This document shows positions 47,249-55,425 of a stretch of 64,000 nt of DNA, one piece after another. Each line of letters opens with the position of its first letter. The first letter of the stretch is position 1. Both the position numbers and the translations under genes were made by a program. The notes under the pieces are model-generated. The model was not told the origin of the DNA and did not search any database. It saw only the letters and a program-made list of their open reading frames with translations. This stretch comes from Clostridiaceae bacterium HFYG-1003 (lineage in GTDB: Bacteria; Bacillota; Clostridia; Clostridiales; Clostridiaceae): assembly GCA_024579835.1 (NCBI GenBank), contig CP102060.1, forward strand, positions 1,426,001 through 1,490,000. The letters run 5' to 3'.

Positions 47249-47548
47249 TTATTTAGCCTCCAGTAATTTTTCCATCAGGGCGGCAATCTCCGCCGTTTTC
47301 TCCTGCTTAAGAACCGGATCCTCGCTGTTCATCGCATCCAGTACACAATGTTCCATATGCTGGACCAGAATATGCTTTTGAGCTTTTCGAAGCAGGGCCT
47401 GAGCTGCCAGGATCTGATTGGAAATATCAATGCAGTAGCGACCGGTTTCAATCATTCGTATTATCCCGTCGAGCTGGCCCCGAGCGGTCTTTAACTGAGT
47501 TAGTGCCAATTTGCGTTCCTGATTCATGGGTATTTCTTTTGTTGTCAT
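47249..47548 (-). CDS. csoR: Copper-sensing repressor, CsoR/DUF156 family
   Basis: 99 residues from ATG 47548 with GGAGGAGGATCC upstream. Four-helix repressor: LTQLKTARGQLDGIIRMIETGRYCIDISNQI carries the first metal Cys (C-x-D), and HILVQHMEHCV supplies the His and second Cys, giving the C-H-C Cu(I) site. When copper binds it leaves the operator. Heads the copA-copZ operon and probably represses it. Confidence 0.93.
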   Translation of the reverse strand: MTTKEIPMNQERKLALTQLKTARGQLDGIIRMIETGRYCIDISNQILAAQALLRKAQKHILVQHMEHCVLDAMNSEDPVLKQEKTAEIAALMEKLLEAK

Positions 47549-47560
47549 TCGGATCCTCCT

Positions 47561-47618
47561 CCCCCCCCCTTGGGTGGGGTGCATCTTCAGTATACCCTCT
47601 TCGTCTGATTGATGTCAA
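47561..47618 (-). promoter_or_regulatory. Promoter and candidate CsoR operator of the copper operon
   Basis: On the minus strand TTGACA (47618-47613) and TATACT (47594-47589) are 18 bp apart. Just downstream a dyad-like GC tract runs CCCCACCC-AA-GGGGGGGGG (47579-47561), of the type CsoR proteins bind, overlapping the transcription start area and ending next to the csoR ribosome-binding site. The nine-G run is uninterrupted. Confidence 0.7.
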
Positions 47619-47625
47619 GATGGCA

Positions 47626-47673
47626 AAAGACTCTTCTGAAAACCTGCCAGGGCAGCAGGACAGAAGAGTCTTT
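47626..47673 (-). terminator. Terminator of the aldehyde dehydrogenase gene
   Basis: AAAGACTCTTCTG (47626-47638) pairs perfectly with CAGAAGAGTCTTT (47661-47673); the minus strand ends in TTTTGCC, just before the csoR promoter. Confidence 0.82.
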
Positions 47674-47757
47674 CATGGTCTTTGATCACTTGATTCACAG
47701 CCGGCTGCGTGATCAGATCGGATGACGGTATCGTCCGCCGCCGGGACTGAAAGATCC

Positions 47758-49140
47758 TTACTTCAGCTTTTTTGTAAGAACCCGGCGAAGAAGTTTTTCC
47801 TTCCAGCTCTCATAGGGAGGATACACCATGGAATTCATCAGATTGGCCGGAGAGGTTACCACCGTCCGCTGATGAGAAAAAGCTTCAAAGCCATATCGAC
47901 CATGGTAGGAACCCATGCCAGAATGCCCTACGCCGCCGAATGGCGCGCCCTGAGCACTAACCTGGAGCAATGTGTCATTGACACACCCTCCCCCGCTGGG
48001 AAGGCGCAGAAGGACTTTACGGGCAAAGGCCTCTTTCTGGCCAAAGACGTAAGCCGCCAGGGGCTTTTCTTTTGCTCGGATCTGCTCGATGACTGAATTG
48101 ATGTCGCGATATTCGAGAACCGGCAAAATGGGGCCGAATATTTCATCCCGAAGCAGCGGATGATCCAAAGGGACATCAGTTGCCACCGTGGGGGCGATAT
48201 AGCGTTCTTCTGCCAGAATCCGACCGCCTTTCACCAGGTTCAGATCTGCGGTCAAAAGCTGACAGAGCCGATCGAAATGACGCTGATTCCCGATCCGGCT
48301 GTAATGAGGGCCAAGAGCCGGGTCATCGCCGTAAAACTCATCGATGGCTCGCTTTAATTCTTCGAGAAAGGCTGCGGCAACCTCGCGGTGGACATACACA
48401 TGATCCGGCGCAACGCAGGTCTGGCCGGCATTGACAAATTTTCCCCAGGCGATTTTCCGGGCAGCCGCCACGACGTCAGCATCGCGCAGCACGATGGCCG
48501 GATTCTTTCCGCCCAGTTCCAGAAGAACTGGAGTAAGCGTACGGGCAGCTACTGACATGATTTTCGTCGCGGTATGCGTGCTCCCGGTAAACAGAATCTT
48601 GTCAAAACGCTGCTGGAGAAGTTCATTGTGAGGATCCTGCGTGCCGTCAATCAGCTCCACATGACCGGGCCGGAAGACCCGTCGAATCAGATCGCGCAGT
48701 TCGCTGGACACATTCGGCAAAGATCCGCTCATACGTATCACTGCGGTATTGCCCGCGCTGATTGCCGAGATTAAAGGCATCAGCGCCAGCTGAACCGGAT
48801 AATTTGTCGGGACGATTATGAGCACCACGCCTAGGGGTTCTCGGATTATTTCCGTCCTTGCCATCATGGTATCGATGGAGCGGGGGACCGTTTCCGGTTT
48901 GGCCCACTCTTCCAAATGCGCCGTCACATACTCGATCTCCCGGTAGACTGTAGCAAATTCGGTCATAAAAGCTTCAAAAGACGGTTTCCCCAGCTCCTGC
49001 TCCAGAGCCCTCACCAGATCCGCCTCCTTCTCCCGAAGCGCAATATGGAGGCGTTTGAGGGCATTCAGACGAACCGTCATTTGCCGGGCAACGCCTGTCG
49101 CGTAATAGGCCCGGCAGGCTTGCACTGTTTCGTGGATCAT
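47758..49140 (-). CDS. Aldehyde dehydrogenase, class 3-like
   Basis: 460 residues. Oxidises aldehydes with NAD(P)+. Catalytic Cys in NAGQTCVAPDHVYV, Glu in LLELGGKNPAIV, and GSTHTATKIM in the cofactor fold. The short length and the EPLGVVLIIVPTNYPVQLAL start resemble class 3/fatty-aldehyde types; the C-terminus (FEAFSHQRTVVT) is the usual one. No signal. Start ATG 49140 after AAGGAGAATTT. Monocistronic. Confidence 0.92.
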   Translation of the reverse strand: MIHETVQACRAYYATGVARQMTVRLNALKRLHIALREKEADLVRALEQELGKPSFEAFMTEFATVYREIEYVTAHLEEWAKPETVPRSIDTMMARTEIIREPLGVVLIIVPTNYPVQLALMPLISAISAGNTAVIRMSGSLPNVSSELRDLIRRVFRPGHVELIDGTQDPHNELLQQRFDKILFTGSTHTATKIMSVAARTLTPVLLELGGKNPAIVLRDADVVAAARKIAWGKFVNAGQTCVAPDHVYVHREVAAAFLEELKRAIDEFYGDDPALGPHYSRIGNQRHFDRLCQLLTADLNLVKGGRILAEERYIAPTVATDVPLDHPLLRDEIFGPILPVLEYRDINSVIEQIRAKEKPLAAYVFGQKEAFARKVLLRLPSGGGCVNDTLLQVSAQGAPFGGVGHSGMGSYHGRYGFEAFSHQRTVVTSPANLMNSMVYPPYESWKEKLLRRVLTKKLK

Positions 49141-49243
49141 AAATTCTCCTTATTTTTCGGATTCACATCCAGGATGCACTTTGTCCGCCTCCACAGATAT
49201 TCACCCGGCTAATTTCTGTTTGGTATTCTACTCTCAAACGAAA

Positions 49244-49267
49244 GGAGAACTCACGGATGAGTTCTCC
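49244..49267 (-). terminator. Terminator of the 640-residue protein gene
   Basis: GGAGAACTCA (49244-49253) pairs with TGAGTTCTCC (49258-49267). On the minus strand TTTCGTTT follows. Confidence 0.85.
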
Positions 49268-49294
49268 GACCGTTTCCGTTATGTTGAATCGTTT

Positions 49295-51217
49295 TTAGTG
49301 GTTGGGATCCTCTTCGGGGAAATCAAAGCTGAGTTCTTCCGCTTCTTCTACCTCCAGATCATCCAGCTCCAGGTCGACTCCGGTTTCATCCGCGAAATCA
49401 TAGTCTTCCAGGTCGCCCTCGATGCCCTCAAACAGCAGATCATCCTGCATGTCATAGGATTCCTCTTCCATAAACAGATCATCCAGTTCACTGTTCAAAA
49501 GAATCGCCACTGAATTTTTCATGAGCATGTCTTCAAACATGATCACTGCATCATCTGAATCCGTCTTTCTCAGAACTACGGTTCCCTGATAGGTTTCGCC
49601 TGGCTTAATGATTCGCTGTTCCAGCGTTGTGCCTTCTTCATGAATCGGAACCGGAGCAGTAACCCGGGATCTGGAGTTATAGCGCTGAATCAGCATCGGG
49701 CTGAAGAAATAATCCTTATTGCCCCGATTGTGAATGGTGACTTCGAGTTCTTCGGTGTAGAATTCCTCAGCATCCGCTTCCTCGGCCTCCGTCTTCATCC
49801 GGTTCACCCGTTCCTGGAGATAATCCTTGGCATCCAGAAGTTTCTCCTTCAGATTCTGGAATCCTTCGGAGGTTTTCTGCCGAATTTCTTCAGTTTTCTG
49901 CATGATCACCGATTCATCGTCTTCCCAGGAGATTTCATCCAGACCATAGGGATTCTCGACCAGATTTTCCTCCGGAGTGGGATCATCACTTCCGGATTCC
50001 ATCTTATTTTCGAAAAGGTCATTGGCCTTGTCTTCTACGGCGGACTTTGCTTCACCAAAGGTTTCTTCCAGATCTTCGGTCAGCTTTTCCAAGCCTTCCC
50101 GATTGTTCTGGATAATGTCTTCAGAGGATTCTTCCAGATCCTGAACCTGATGAATGATCTGTTCGTCCTGCTTTTGGGCGGTTTCAAACAGTTCCTCTGC
50201 TTCCTCGGCTGCTGCTTTCTTCGCTTCCTTGAACCCATGTTTCAGGTCATTTTCCATGGAATCGAGTCCTTCTTCATTGTCCTGAATAAAAGCATCTTTC
50301 TCATCCAGGGCAGCCTGGCGTTTTTCAGCCAGCATTTCTTTGAATTCGTCAGCCTTTTCACTGGCGATCGAATAGACTTCCTTGGCTTTGTCTCCCACCG
50401 TCTCTGCGACCCGGCGGGCGGTCTCCCCGGCTGTGCCCATGGCAAGCTCCGCTTTCTTTCTCAGTTCTTCCACCGGGTTGATCGGCTCTGCCAGATCGTC
50501 CGGGTTGAATTCAGTCAAATCTTCCCCAGGGAAAGACAGGTTGACTACGATGTCCTCGCCCAGGAGGGCATTCTGTCCGACCTGGTATATTTTGGTGGGA
50601 CGTACATGCATTTTTGCCGGGATTTCGGTTTCCGCTTCAAGAAGTTCCGCATCTCCCATTTCATTCCATTTTTTCATCTTCTCTGAGAATTCTGCCTTGA
50701 CGGCTTCTTCCCGGTCCTTGCGATTCTTATAGTAGGCATATGCTCCGGCAGCGGCTGCGGCCAGAACGGCCATACCGGCAGCGGTCTTTACAACCTTCTT
50801 CCCTTTTTTCGGGACTGCCTTACCTAAATCTTCAGCTTTCGTCTTGCTGAACAGGACAGCCTGTGCTCCGGCTGCTTCCGCATCCTTTGTCACGTCTTCC
50901 TTTACCTTGGCCACCTTTTGAGCTGTTTCCTCAGAGTTCTTTTTAAAATGAGCCATCGCGTCATTCTTTGTCGCAATCAGCTTTTCACCGGTGCGGCTGA
51001 TTACCTTGGCTGCATCCTTGCGGACTTCTTCAGCGGTTTCAGCAACATGCTCTGTTTTCTTGCCGGCATCCTTCAGCAGTTCGCCTACCAGATTCGCTCC
51101 CTTGCCAAATAACTCCTGAGCAGTTTCAAGCCCTTCCTTGGCGGCGGGAACCACCTTTTCATGTATGGTTTCCTGTATCGTCTCTTGTGTCTTTTTTACA
51201 ATTCCGTCGTCTTTCAT
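49295..51217 (-). CDS. Large coiled-coil, membrane-anchored hypothetical protein (640 aa)
   Basis: I do not recognise the whole. Residues 1-130 are amphipathic, Lys/Glu/Ala-rich helix resembling apolipoprotein/LEA-type repeats (AETAEEVRKDAAKVISRTGEK). A single membrane helix follows at about 143-165 (AAGMAVLAAAAAGAYAYY). Residues about 240-460 are further long coiled coil (ETARRVAETVGDKAKEVYSIASEKADEFKEM). A beta-rich domain at about 500-590 (LEVTIHNRGNKDYFF ... IKPGETYQGTVVLRK) resembles DUF4352-type beta-sandwiches. The tail is very acidic. Start ATG 51217 after AAGGAGGAAC. Possibly an envelope or stress protein. Confidence 0.75.
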   Translation of the reverse strand: MKDDGIVKKTQETIQETIHEKVVPAAKEGLETAQELFGKGANLVGELLKDAGKKTEHVAETAEEVRKDAAKVISRTGEKLIATKNDAMAHFKKNSEETAQKVAKVKEDVTKDAEAAGAQAVLFSKTKAEDLGKAVPKKGKKVVKTAAGMAVLAAAAAGAYAYYKNRKDREEAVKAEFSEKMKKWNEMGDAELLEAETEIPAKMHVRPTKIYQVGQNALLGEDIVVNLSFPGEDLTEFNPDDLAEPINPVEELRKKAELAMGTAGETARRVAETVGDKAKEVYSIASEKADEFKEMLAEKRQAALDEKDAFIQDNEEGLDSMENDLKHGFKEAKKAAAEEAEELFETAQKQDEQIIHQVQDLEESSEDIIQNNREGLEKLTEDLEETFGEAKSAVEDKANDLFENKMESGSDDPTPEENLVENPYGLDEISWEDDESVIMQKTEEIRQKTSEGFQNLKEKLLDAKDYLQERVNRMKTEAEEADAEEFYTEELEVTIHNRGNKDYFFSPMLIQRYNSRSRVTAPVPIHEEGTTLEQRIIKPGETYQGTVVLRKTDSDDAVIMFEDMLMKNSVAILLNSELDDLFMEEESYDMQDDLLFEGIEGDLEDYDFADETGVDLELDDLEVEEAEELSFDFPEEDPNH

Positions 51218-51412
51218 TATTGTTCCTCCTTAAAGAGTGATCTGTGCCAGGGTAAATCTAATCATATTATAATGCAAAAACCTTGAAGTCAGCGCTTCCG
51301 GAGCGTTTGTTTACCAAGTTTTAGTAAAATATACTTTTTTTTCACACGATATCGGCCAAAATCATCAAAAACCCCGTCGTCTTCCTGCCGGCAGAAGCAC
51401 TTAACGCCAAAA

Positions 51413-51446
51413 AGATCCTGCCTCCCGAGGTGGGAGTGCAGGATCT
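51413..51446 (-). terminator. Terminator, probably of the surface-fibre operon
   Basis: AGATCCTGC (51413-51421) pairs with GCAGGATCT (51438-51446) with an inner CCC/GGG stem; on the minus strand TTTTT follows. The only minus-strand operon able to feed it is the sortase operon ending at 53456, now separated from it by the IS1634 element. The stretch 51240-51412 otherwise holds the promoter of the 640-residue protein gene. Confidence 0.8.
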
Positions 51447-51547
51447 GCCACGGCCTGTCAATCTAAGTTTTGCAAACAATTATACTAGTAACGATCTGCA
51501 AACTCCTGAAACCATTGTAATGTCTGAGAAAATCAGTCTTTTCCATC

Positions 51548-51603
51548 TTGTTATCCCCTCCTATTTTTAGTATAATTATACTAAAAATAGGAGGGGATAA
51601 CAA
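51548..51603. promoter_or_regulatory. Perfect 56-bp palindrome carrying the transposase promoter and RBS
   Basis: 51548-51575 is the exact reverse complement of 51576-51603 (28-bp arms, no loop). The right arm contains GGAGGGG, the transposase ribosome-binding site, and ends on the A of the start codon. The left half holds TTGTTA (51548-51553) and TATAAT (51571-51576), 17 bp apart: a promoter. A transcript from it contains only the right arm, leaving the site free; read-through RNA from outside would fold both arms and hide it. By symmetry the same promoter exists on the minus strand. Confidence 0.85.
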
Positions 51604-53393
51604 TGGCTCGTCCCACGGATTCTAACAGCCCTTACCGGGTATCGATTCATCACAATAATGGATACCACTATGCCAGTACACAGCCGGCCAGAGTGAACCC
51701 AAAGACCGGAAAACGGGAATACCGTCACGTTTATTGGGGGACGGTAACAGATGATCTTAAGTTTATTCCGGGAAAGAATTATCTTCTGGAGTCTATTGAG
51801 GAACGAGGTAAACTCATCTTCCCGGAAGGATGGGATCTAAGTGAAATTGACAAACTGTCAGGACGACGGAAGGCGGGAAGGCCGGTTATTGAAAGTCAGG
51901 ATGAGAACCGGCTCTATGGCGACATATGGCTGTTGGAGAAGATTGCGGAACAGACCGGCCTGAGATTCGACCTAATGAGCACATTTGATGGGGACAAGGA
52001 AAAAGTTGATACCCTCATGACATTGGCCCTCTATCTTCTTTGTGGACGAGAGACCTATAACCAGCTGGCTTCCTGGCAGCGCATAGCCAAGACCCCCTGG
52101 GCAAAGCCACTCTCTTCTCCGTATATTACCAGGTTTACCCAGTCCATTACAGAGCAGGATCGCATGGCGTTCTTGCGTCTGCGGGCACGCCGACTCCACG
52201 ACAATGAGCTGTGTGCCGTCGATTCCACAAGCTGTTCCAGCTACGGACACTCGCTGGCGGATATCCATTACGGGCGGAACAAAGAACAACTGCCCCTTCC
52301 ACAGACCCTGGAAGTAGTAGTCTACACCCTGGATGGCCACATGCCAGTCTATTATCGAAGCTTTGCCGGAAACACCCCTGACTCCCGAAGCCTGGCCGTG
52401 ATCCTGAAGGATTTGAAACAGGCTGGCATGAAACGAATTATCCTGATCACTGACCGGGGGTATGAATCGATCCGCAATCTGGAACTATACATCGACCAGC
52501 AGCAACGCATGATCATGGGAACCAAAACCGGCCAGAAACACGTTCGTCAGTTGATCGATGAATTCGGAAACTTCGGCCACCACCCGGAGGGTATGCAAGT
52601 GGATCCGGAGGAACGGATCTACTATCTGCAGAAAGATATGGATTACCAGATCGAAGGGCAGCGTGACAACCTTAAGAAAGCAGATAATCTGAAACTGAAC
52701 CTGTACTTTGATCCCATCCGCCGAGGCAATGAACTGACGGATCTGGACATTGCTCTGGCAGCTCAAAAAGAAGCCTTGGAAGCGTCCCTTGTTAACCAAA
52801 TCCCCTTGGATGATGATGAAACGCTGAAACAGGTCTACCGGTTTTATCGGTTGAAGTATAATGCGAAAACTCGAATCCTGGAGGACTTCAGCCTGGATGA
52901 GACCAAGGTCATCCGGTGTCGGCGAGAAGCAGGTTTCTTTGCCAACACGACCCATGGTTTGGACATGGATGCGTTGAGTGCTAACCGGCATTACAGGCTG
53001 CGGGATGAACAGGAGAAGTATTTTGCCCTGATGAAAGGGGTCCTGGGAGCCGACCGCCAGCGTACATCAACGGAAACTGGAAAAATTGGTCGTTCCTTTA
53101 TTCTCTTTGTTGCCCAGATCATGGGCTGTTACCTAAGCCATGTCCGCAAAACAAAGCTGGGCGAACAGTTTCATTCGGTAGCGGATGTGTTAAACGAGAT
53201 GAGGCCGATTCGCTATATCGAGCACCCCAACACGAAGGCGTACATTACCCCATTTGTGGGGAAACAGGTGGACATATGCGAGGCTCTTGGCTTTGAGATC
53301 CCTGAGGGATGCGCCCCGGACTACGTGGTGAAAAAGACGAACAAGGGTAAGCGCGGACGTCCACGTAAAAATCAATTGGTCGTTAAGGAATAG
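51603..53393 (+). CDS. IS1634-family transposase
   Basis: 596 residues, intact. DDE transposase of the IS4 superfamily: LCAVDSTSCSSYG (first D), ILITDRGYES (second D) and RLRDEQEKYFALMKG (E, with the YREK-like arrangement) near the C-terminus. The family's long beta insertion lies between the second D and E. The tail is basic (KKTNKGKRGRPRKNQ). Translation starts at ATG 51603, at the very end of a perfect palindrome. Confidence 0.94.
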   Translation: MARPTDSNSPYRVSIHHNNGYHYASTQPARVNPKTGKREYRHVYWGTVTDDLKFIPGKNYLLESIEERGKLIFPEGWDLSEIDKLSGRRKAGRPVIESQDENRLYGDIWLLEKIAEQTGLRFDLMSTFDGDKEKVDTLMTLALYLLCGRETYNQLASWQRIAKTPWAKPLSSPYITRFTQSITEQDRMAFLRLRARRLHDNELCAVDSTSCSSYGHSLADIHYGRNKEQLPLPQTLEVVVYTLDGHMPVYYRSFAGNTPDSRSLAVILKDLKQAGMKRIILITDRGYESIRNLELYIDQQQRMIMGTKTGQKHVRQLIDEFGNFGHHPEGMQVDPEERIYYLQKDMDYQIEGQRDNLKKADNLKLNLYFDPIRRGNELTDLDIALAAQKEALEASLVNQIPLDDDETLKQVYRFYRLKYNAKTRILEDFSLDETKVIRCRREAGFFANTTHGLDMDALSANRHYRLRDEQEKYFALMKGVLGADRQRTSTETGKIGRSFILFVAQIMGCYLSHVRKTKLGEQFHSVADVLNEMRPIRYIEHPNTKAYITPFVGKQVDICEALGFEIPEGCAPDYVVKKTNKGKRGRPRKNQLVVKE

Positions 53394-53455
53394 TTTCTAG
53401 TATAAAACTCTGTAAAACTCAGACTGTCAAAGGTGCTCCGAACAACCTCGTGGCC

Positions 53456-54229
53456 TTACTGGACAGGCGTCATCATGGCCAGAACAACATAGCGCGCCTC
53501 ATCAAAGTCATAAGCACAGGTGGACAGGGTTACGATCTGACCAGCGGCCTCTGTGGAGATAGGACTTTGAAACTCTGATCGGGCCTTCATGGCCTGTATA
53601 AATCCCGGCAAGTCCCCGGCATCAGAGATCAGCTGATACGTATCAGAGTCAGCCGGGGTCACAAATCCGGCAAACAGATCCAGCCGAAAGGTAATGTTCG
53701 GAGTAATGAGCCACATCATGGGATGGACCTCAAAATAACCCGGTTTCGAGTAGTCAGGCAGAGTTCCGAACATCGAGTCATTCTTCATATTATGCCCGTA
53801 GAGGATCGTGTGATAATCACTGAAAGCAGCCTGATTGCGAGAATCCATAAAAATGCTGCCGGCTTTATTCTCAGTCCCGTCCACCATACGGTGAAGGTAT
53901 TGTTGATTATCTTTTCCTCGGACGATCGGGTAATTGATTTTTCCGTTATCACTGTAAATCCAGCCAACAACATCCGGATAAAGCAATGCCAGAGCCGGCA
54001 GATCCACCTGGACAGGGTTTTCGGGATGACTCTCGGAAGGGTTTGCTTCCGATGATTGATTCCTTCTCGGCTGCGTGCTGGATTCCAAGCGGACAAATTG
54101 GCTGGTCAGCTGATCATATCCACTTTCCCCTGCCGCATATTCAGAGATGATTGAGTACAGCTGAAATCCAGACAAGCCAATCATGAGTCCTGCCGTCAGG
54201 ATCACCAGCCATCGCACGGTCTTATTCAT
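53456..54229 (-). CDS. Class B sortase
   Basis: 257 residues. N-terminal signal-anchor helix (about 7-29), a polar linker, then the sortase barrel. Catalytic residues are visible: H146 in ILYGHNM, C238 in TLSTCAYDF and R246 in DEARYVV; SrtB-type NGKINYPIVRGKDNQQYLHR is present. Joins surface proteins to peptidoglycan or to each other on the outer face of the membrane. Last gene of the operon; the gene before it encodes an LPXTG-like protein, its likely substrate. Start ATG 54229 after AAGGAAGG. Confidence 0.94.
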   Translation of the reverse strand: MNKTVRWLVILTAGLMIGLSGFQLYSIISEYAAGESGYDQLTSQFVRLESSTQPRRNQSSEANPSESHPENPVQVDLPALALLYPDVVGWIYSDNGKINYPIVRGKDNQQYLHRMVDGTENKAGSIFMDSRNQAAFSDYHTILYGHNMKNDSMFGTLPDYSKPGYFEVHPMMWLITPNITFRLDLFAGFVTPADSDTYQLISDAGDLPGFIQAMKARSEFQSPISTEAAGQIVTLSTCAYDFDEARYVVLAMMTPVQ

Positions 54230-54261
54230 TTGTGGTGGTCCTTCCTTTGTATTTCAATCGA

Positions 54262-55425
54262 TCAATCCGGCTGCTGTGAGGCTTTCACTTTGTTCCTCTT
54301 TCCGGCAGCCTTGCGGCGATCGTCATAGATGACATAAATCATTCCGGCAACCCCTAGCAGAAACACCATGCCCCATAGAAGCGGTGCTGACTCATCTCCT
54401 GTCTTGGGTGGATTTCCCGGATCCGTGGGATTGGCGGGATCTGTAGGGTTTGGGGGAGTTGGCTTGTCCGGTGGACCTGGATTTTCAGGGTCAGGATCTT
54501 TCGGCCCTTCCGGACTGGTTCCATTCGTCACATTCCGGAAAACCAGTTCACTGGGGATGTTGGTCGTCTGGTTGACGATCCTCACATCCACCTCATCGGT
54601 TAATCCCTGGACCGTAATCTGCACCTCATAAACCGTGGGATCATAGGTAATGGTCTGATCCTTTCCGGTTTCCTCCGAAACATAGTATACATGAGTACCA
54701 GGGCTATCAATCAGCAAGGTATCGAATAAGATCTGCCCTCCCCGATTCGGCTTGCGCTGAAGTACTGAATTGGCAGAATCCTTCAGCAGGAAGTTGAATT
54801 TATTCCCGACAGGAGCTTTCCCATCCAGAAATTTTTCTGCGGTCAGCGTCACCTGAACCGGGGAAAATGAACCGATCTCTTCAGCCAGAAATATCCAATC
54901 CACTTCGCCGATTCGGCTGGCATAGCGATTATCCAGTTCAGTCGGCACTTCCAGTTCGACCCGCAGATTTCTCGTCTGACCGGGAGTGAATACGCCAAGA
55001 AGGACATTCCTGGTCAACTCCCTTGTCTGATCCGGAGAGCCGTGGTAGATGGGTTGATCGCCCTGCCAGACGGTCATGGTCAGCTGACTGAGAAAGTCCT
55101 GCATTGTAGGGAGCGTTTCTGATGATGCAGTCGGTTCACTGATCGGATTAGCTGTTCCGCTATGCGCCTCGGCCCTCAAGAAGATACGGACTGACTTACT
55201 CCCTTTGTAATTATTCCTGATCGCGATGTCCTGATGAATGACATCTCCGGGCATCGCGTTCTTAAACTCAGGGAATAAATCGCTGTCTGAGAAATTCGAA
55301 CCAGGGAAAAATACATATTTCTCAGCTCCTCCCTCATAGGTAACCGAGGCAGGCTGGGCCTGAACGATTTGTCCCGGTACAGTCAAAAGCAGCAGGAGAA
55401 CCAGAGTGGTCAGCATTTTTTTCAT
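54262..55425 (-). CDS. Cell-wall-anchored isopeptide-domain protein (pilin-like) with NPPKTG sorting signal
   Basis: 387 residues. Signal peptide MKKMLTTLVLLLLLTVPGQIVQAQ; an N-terminal region (about 30-200) resembling the TasA-like neighbours; a Spy0128-type isopeptide domain at about 205-315 (VQVTLTAEKFLDGKAPVGNKFNFLLKD ... YYVSEETGKDQTITYDPTVYEVQITV); a Pro-rich stalk with repeated NPTDP; then NPPKTGD (about 338), a hydrophobic helix and DDRRK tail. The motif departs from LPXTG at its first residues. Overlaps the previous gene as ATGA. Substrate candidate for the class B sortase. Confidence 0.88.
   Translation of the reverse strand: MKKMLTTLVLLLLLTVPGQIVQAQPASVTYEGGAEKYVFFPGSNFSDSDLFPEFKNAMPGDVIHQDIAIRNNYKGSKSVRIFLRAEAHSGTANPISEPTASSETLPTMQDFLSQLTMTVWQGDQPIYHGSPDQTRELTRNVLLGVFTPGQTRNLRVELEVPTELDNRYASRIGEVDWIFLAEEIGSFSPVQVTLTAEKFLDGKAPVGNKFNFLLKDSANSVLQRKPNRGGQILFDTLLIDSPGTHVYYVSEETGKDQTITYDPTVYEVQITVQGLTDEVDVRIVNQTTNIPSELVFRNVTNGTSPEGPKDPDPENPGPPDKPTPPNPTDPANPTDPGNPPKTGDESAPLLWGMVFLLGVAGMIYVIYDDRRKAAGKRNKVKASQQPD

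Larger units (their letters stand above)
51456..53429 (+). mobile_element. IS1634-family insertion sequence, about 1974 bp
   Basis: Terminal inverted repeats of 33 bp match at 25 positions: left 51456-51488 begins TGTCAATCTAAGTTTT and ends TATACTAG; right, read inward from 53429, begins TGACAGTCTGAGTTTT and ends TATACTAG at 53397. One intact transposase gene lies inside. I find no convincing target duplication in the flanks. The element sits between the sortase gene and a minus-strand terminator. Confidence 0.85.

Noticed and set aside
49640-50686. 348-codon plus-strand frame opposite the 640-residue protein gene
   Set aside because: Phe/Leu/Ile-rich mirror of a Glu/Lys-rich coiled coil; no RBS.
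51430-53450. Target-site duplication of the IS1634 element
   Set aside because: I compared the flanks and found no convincing direct repeat; the exact ends could be off by a base or two.
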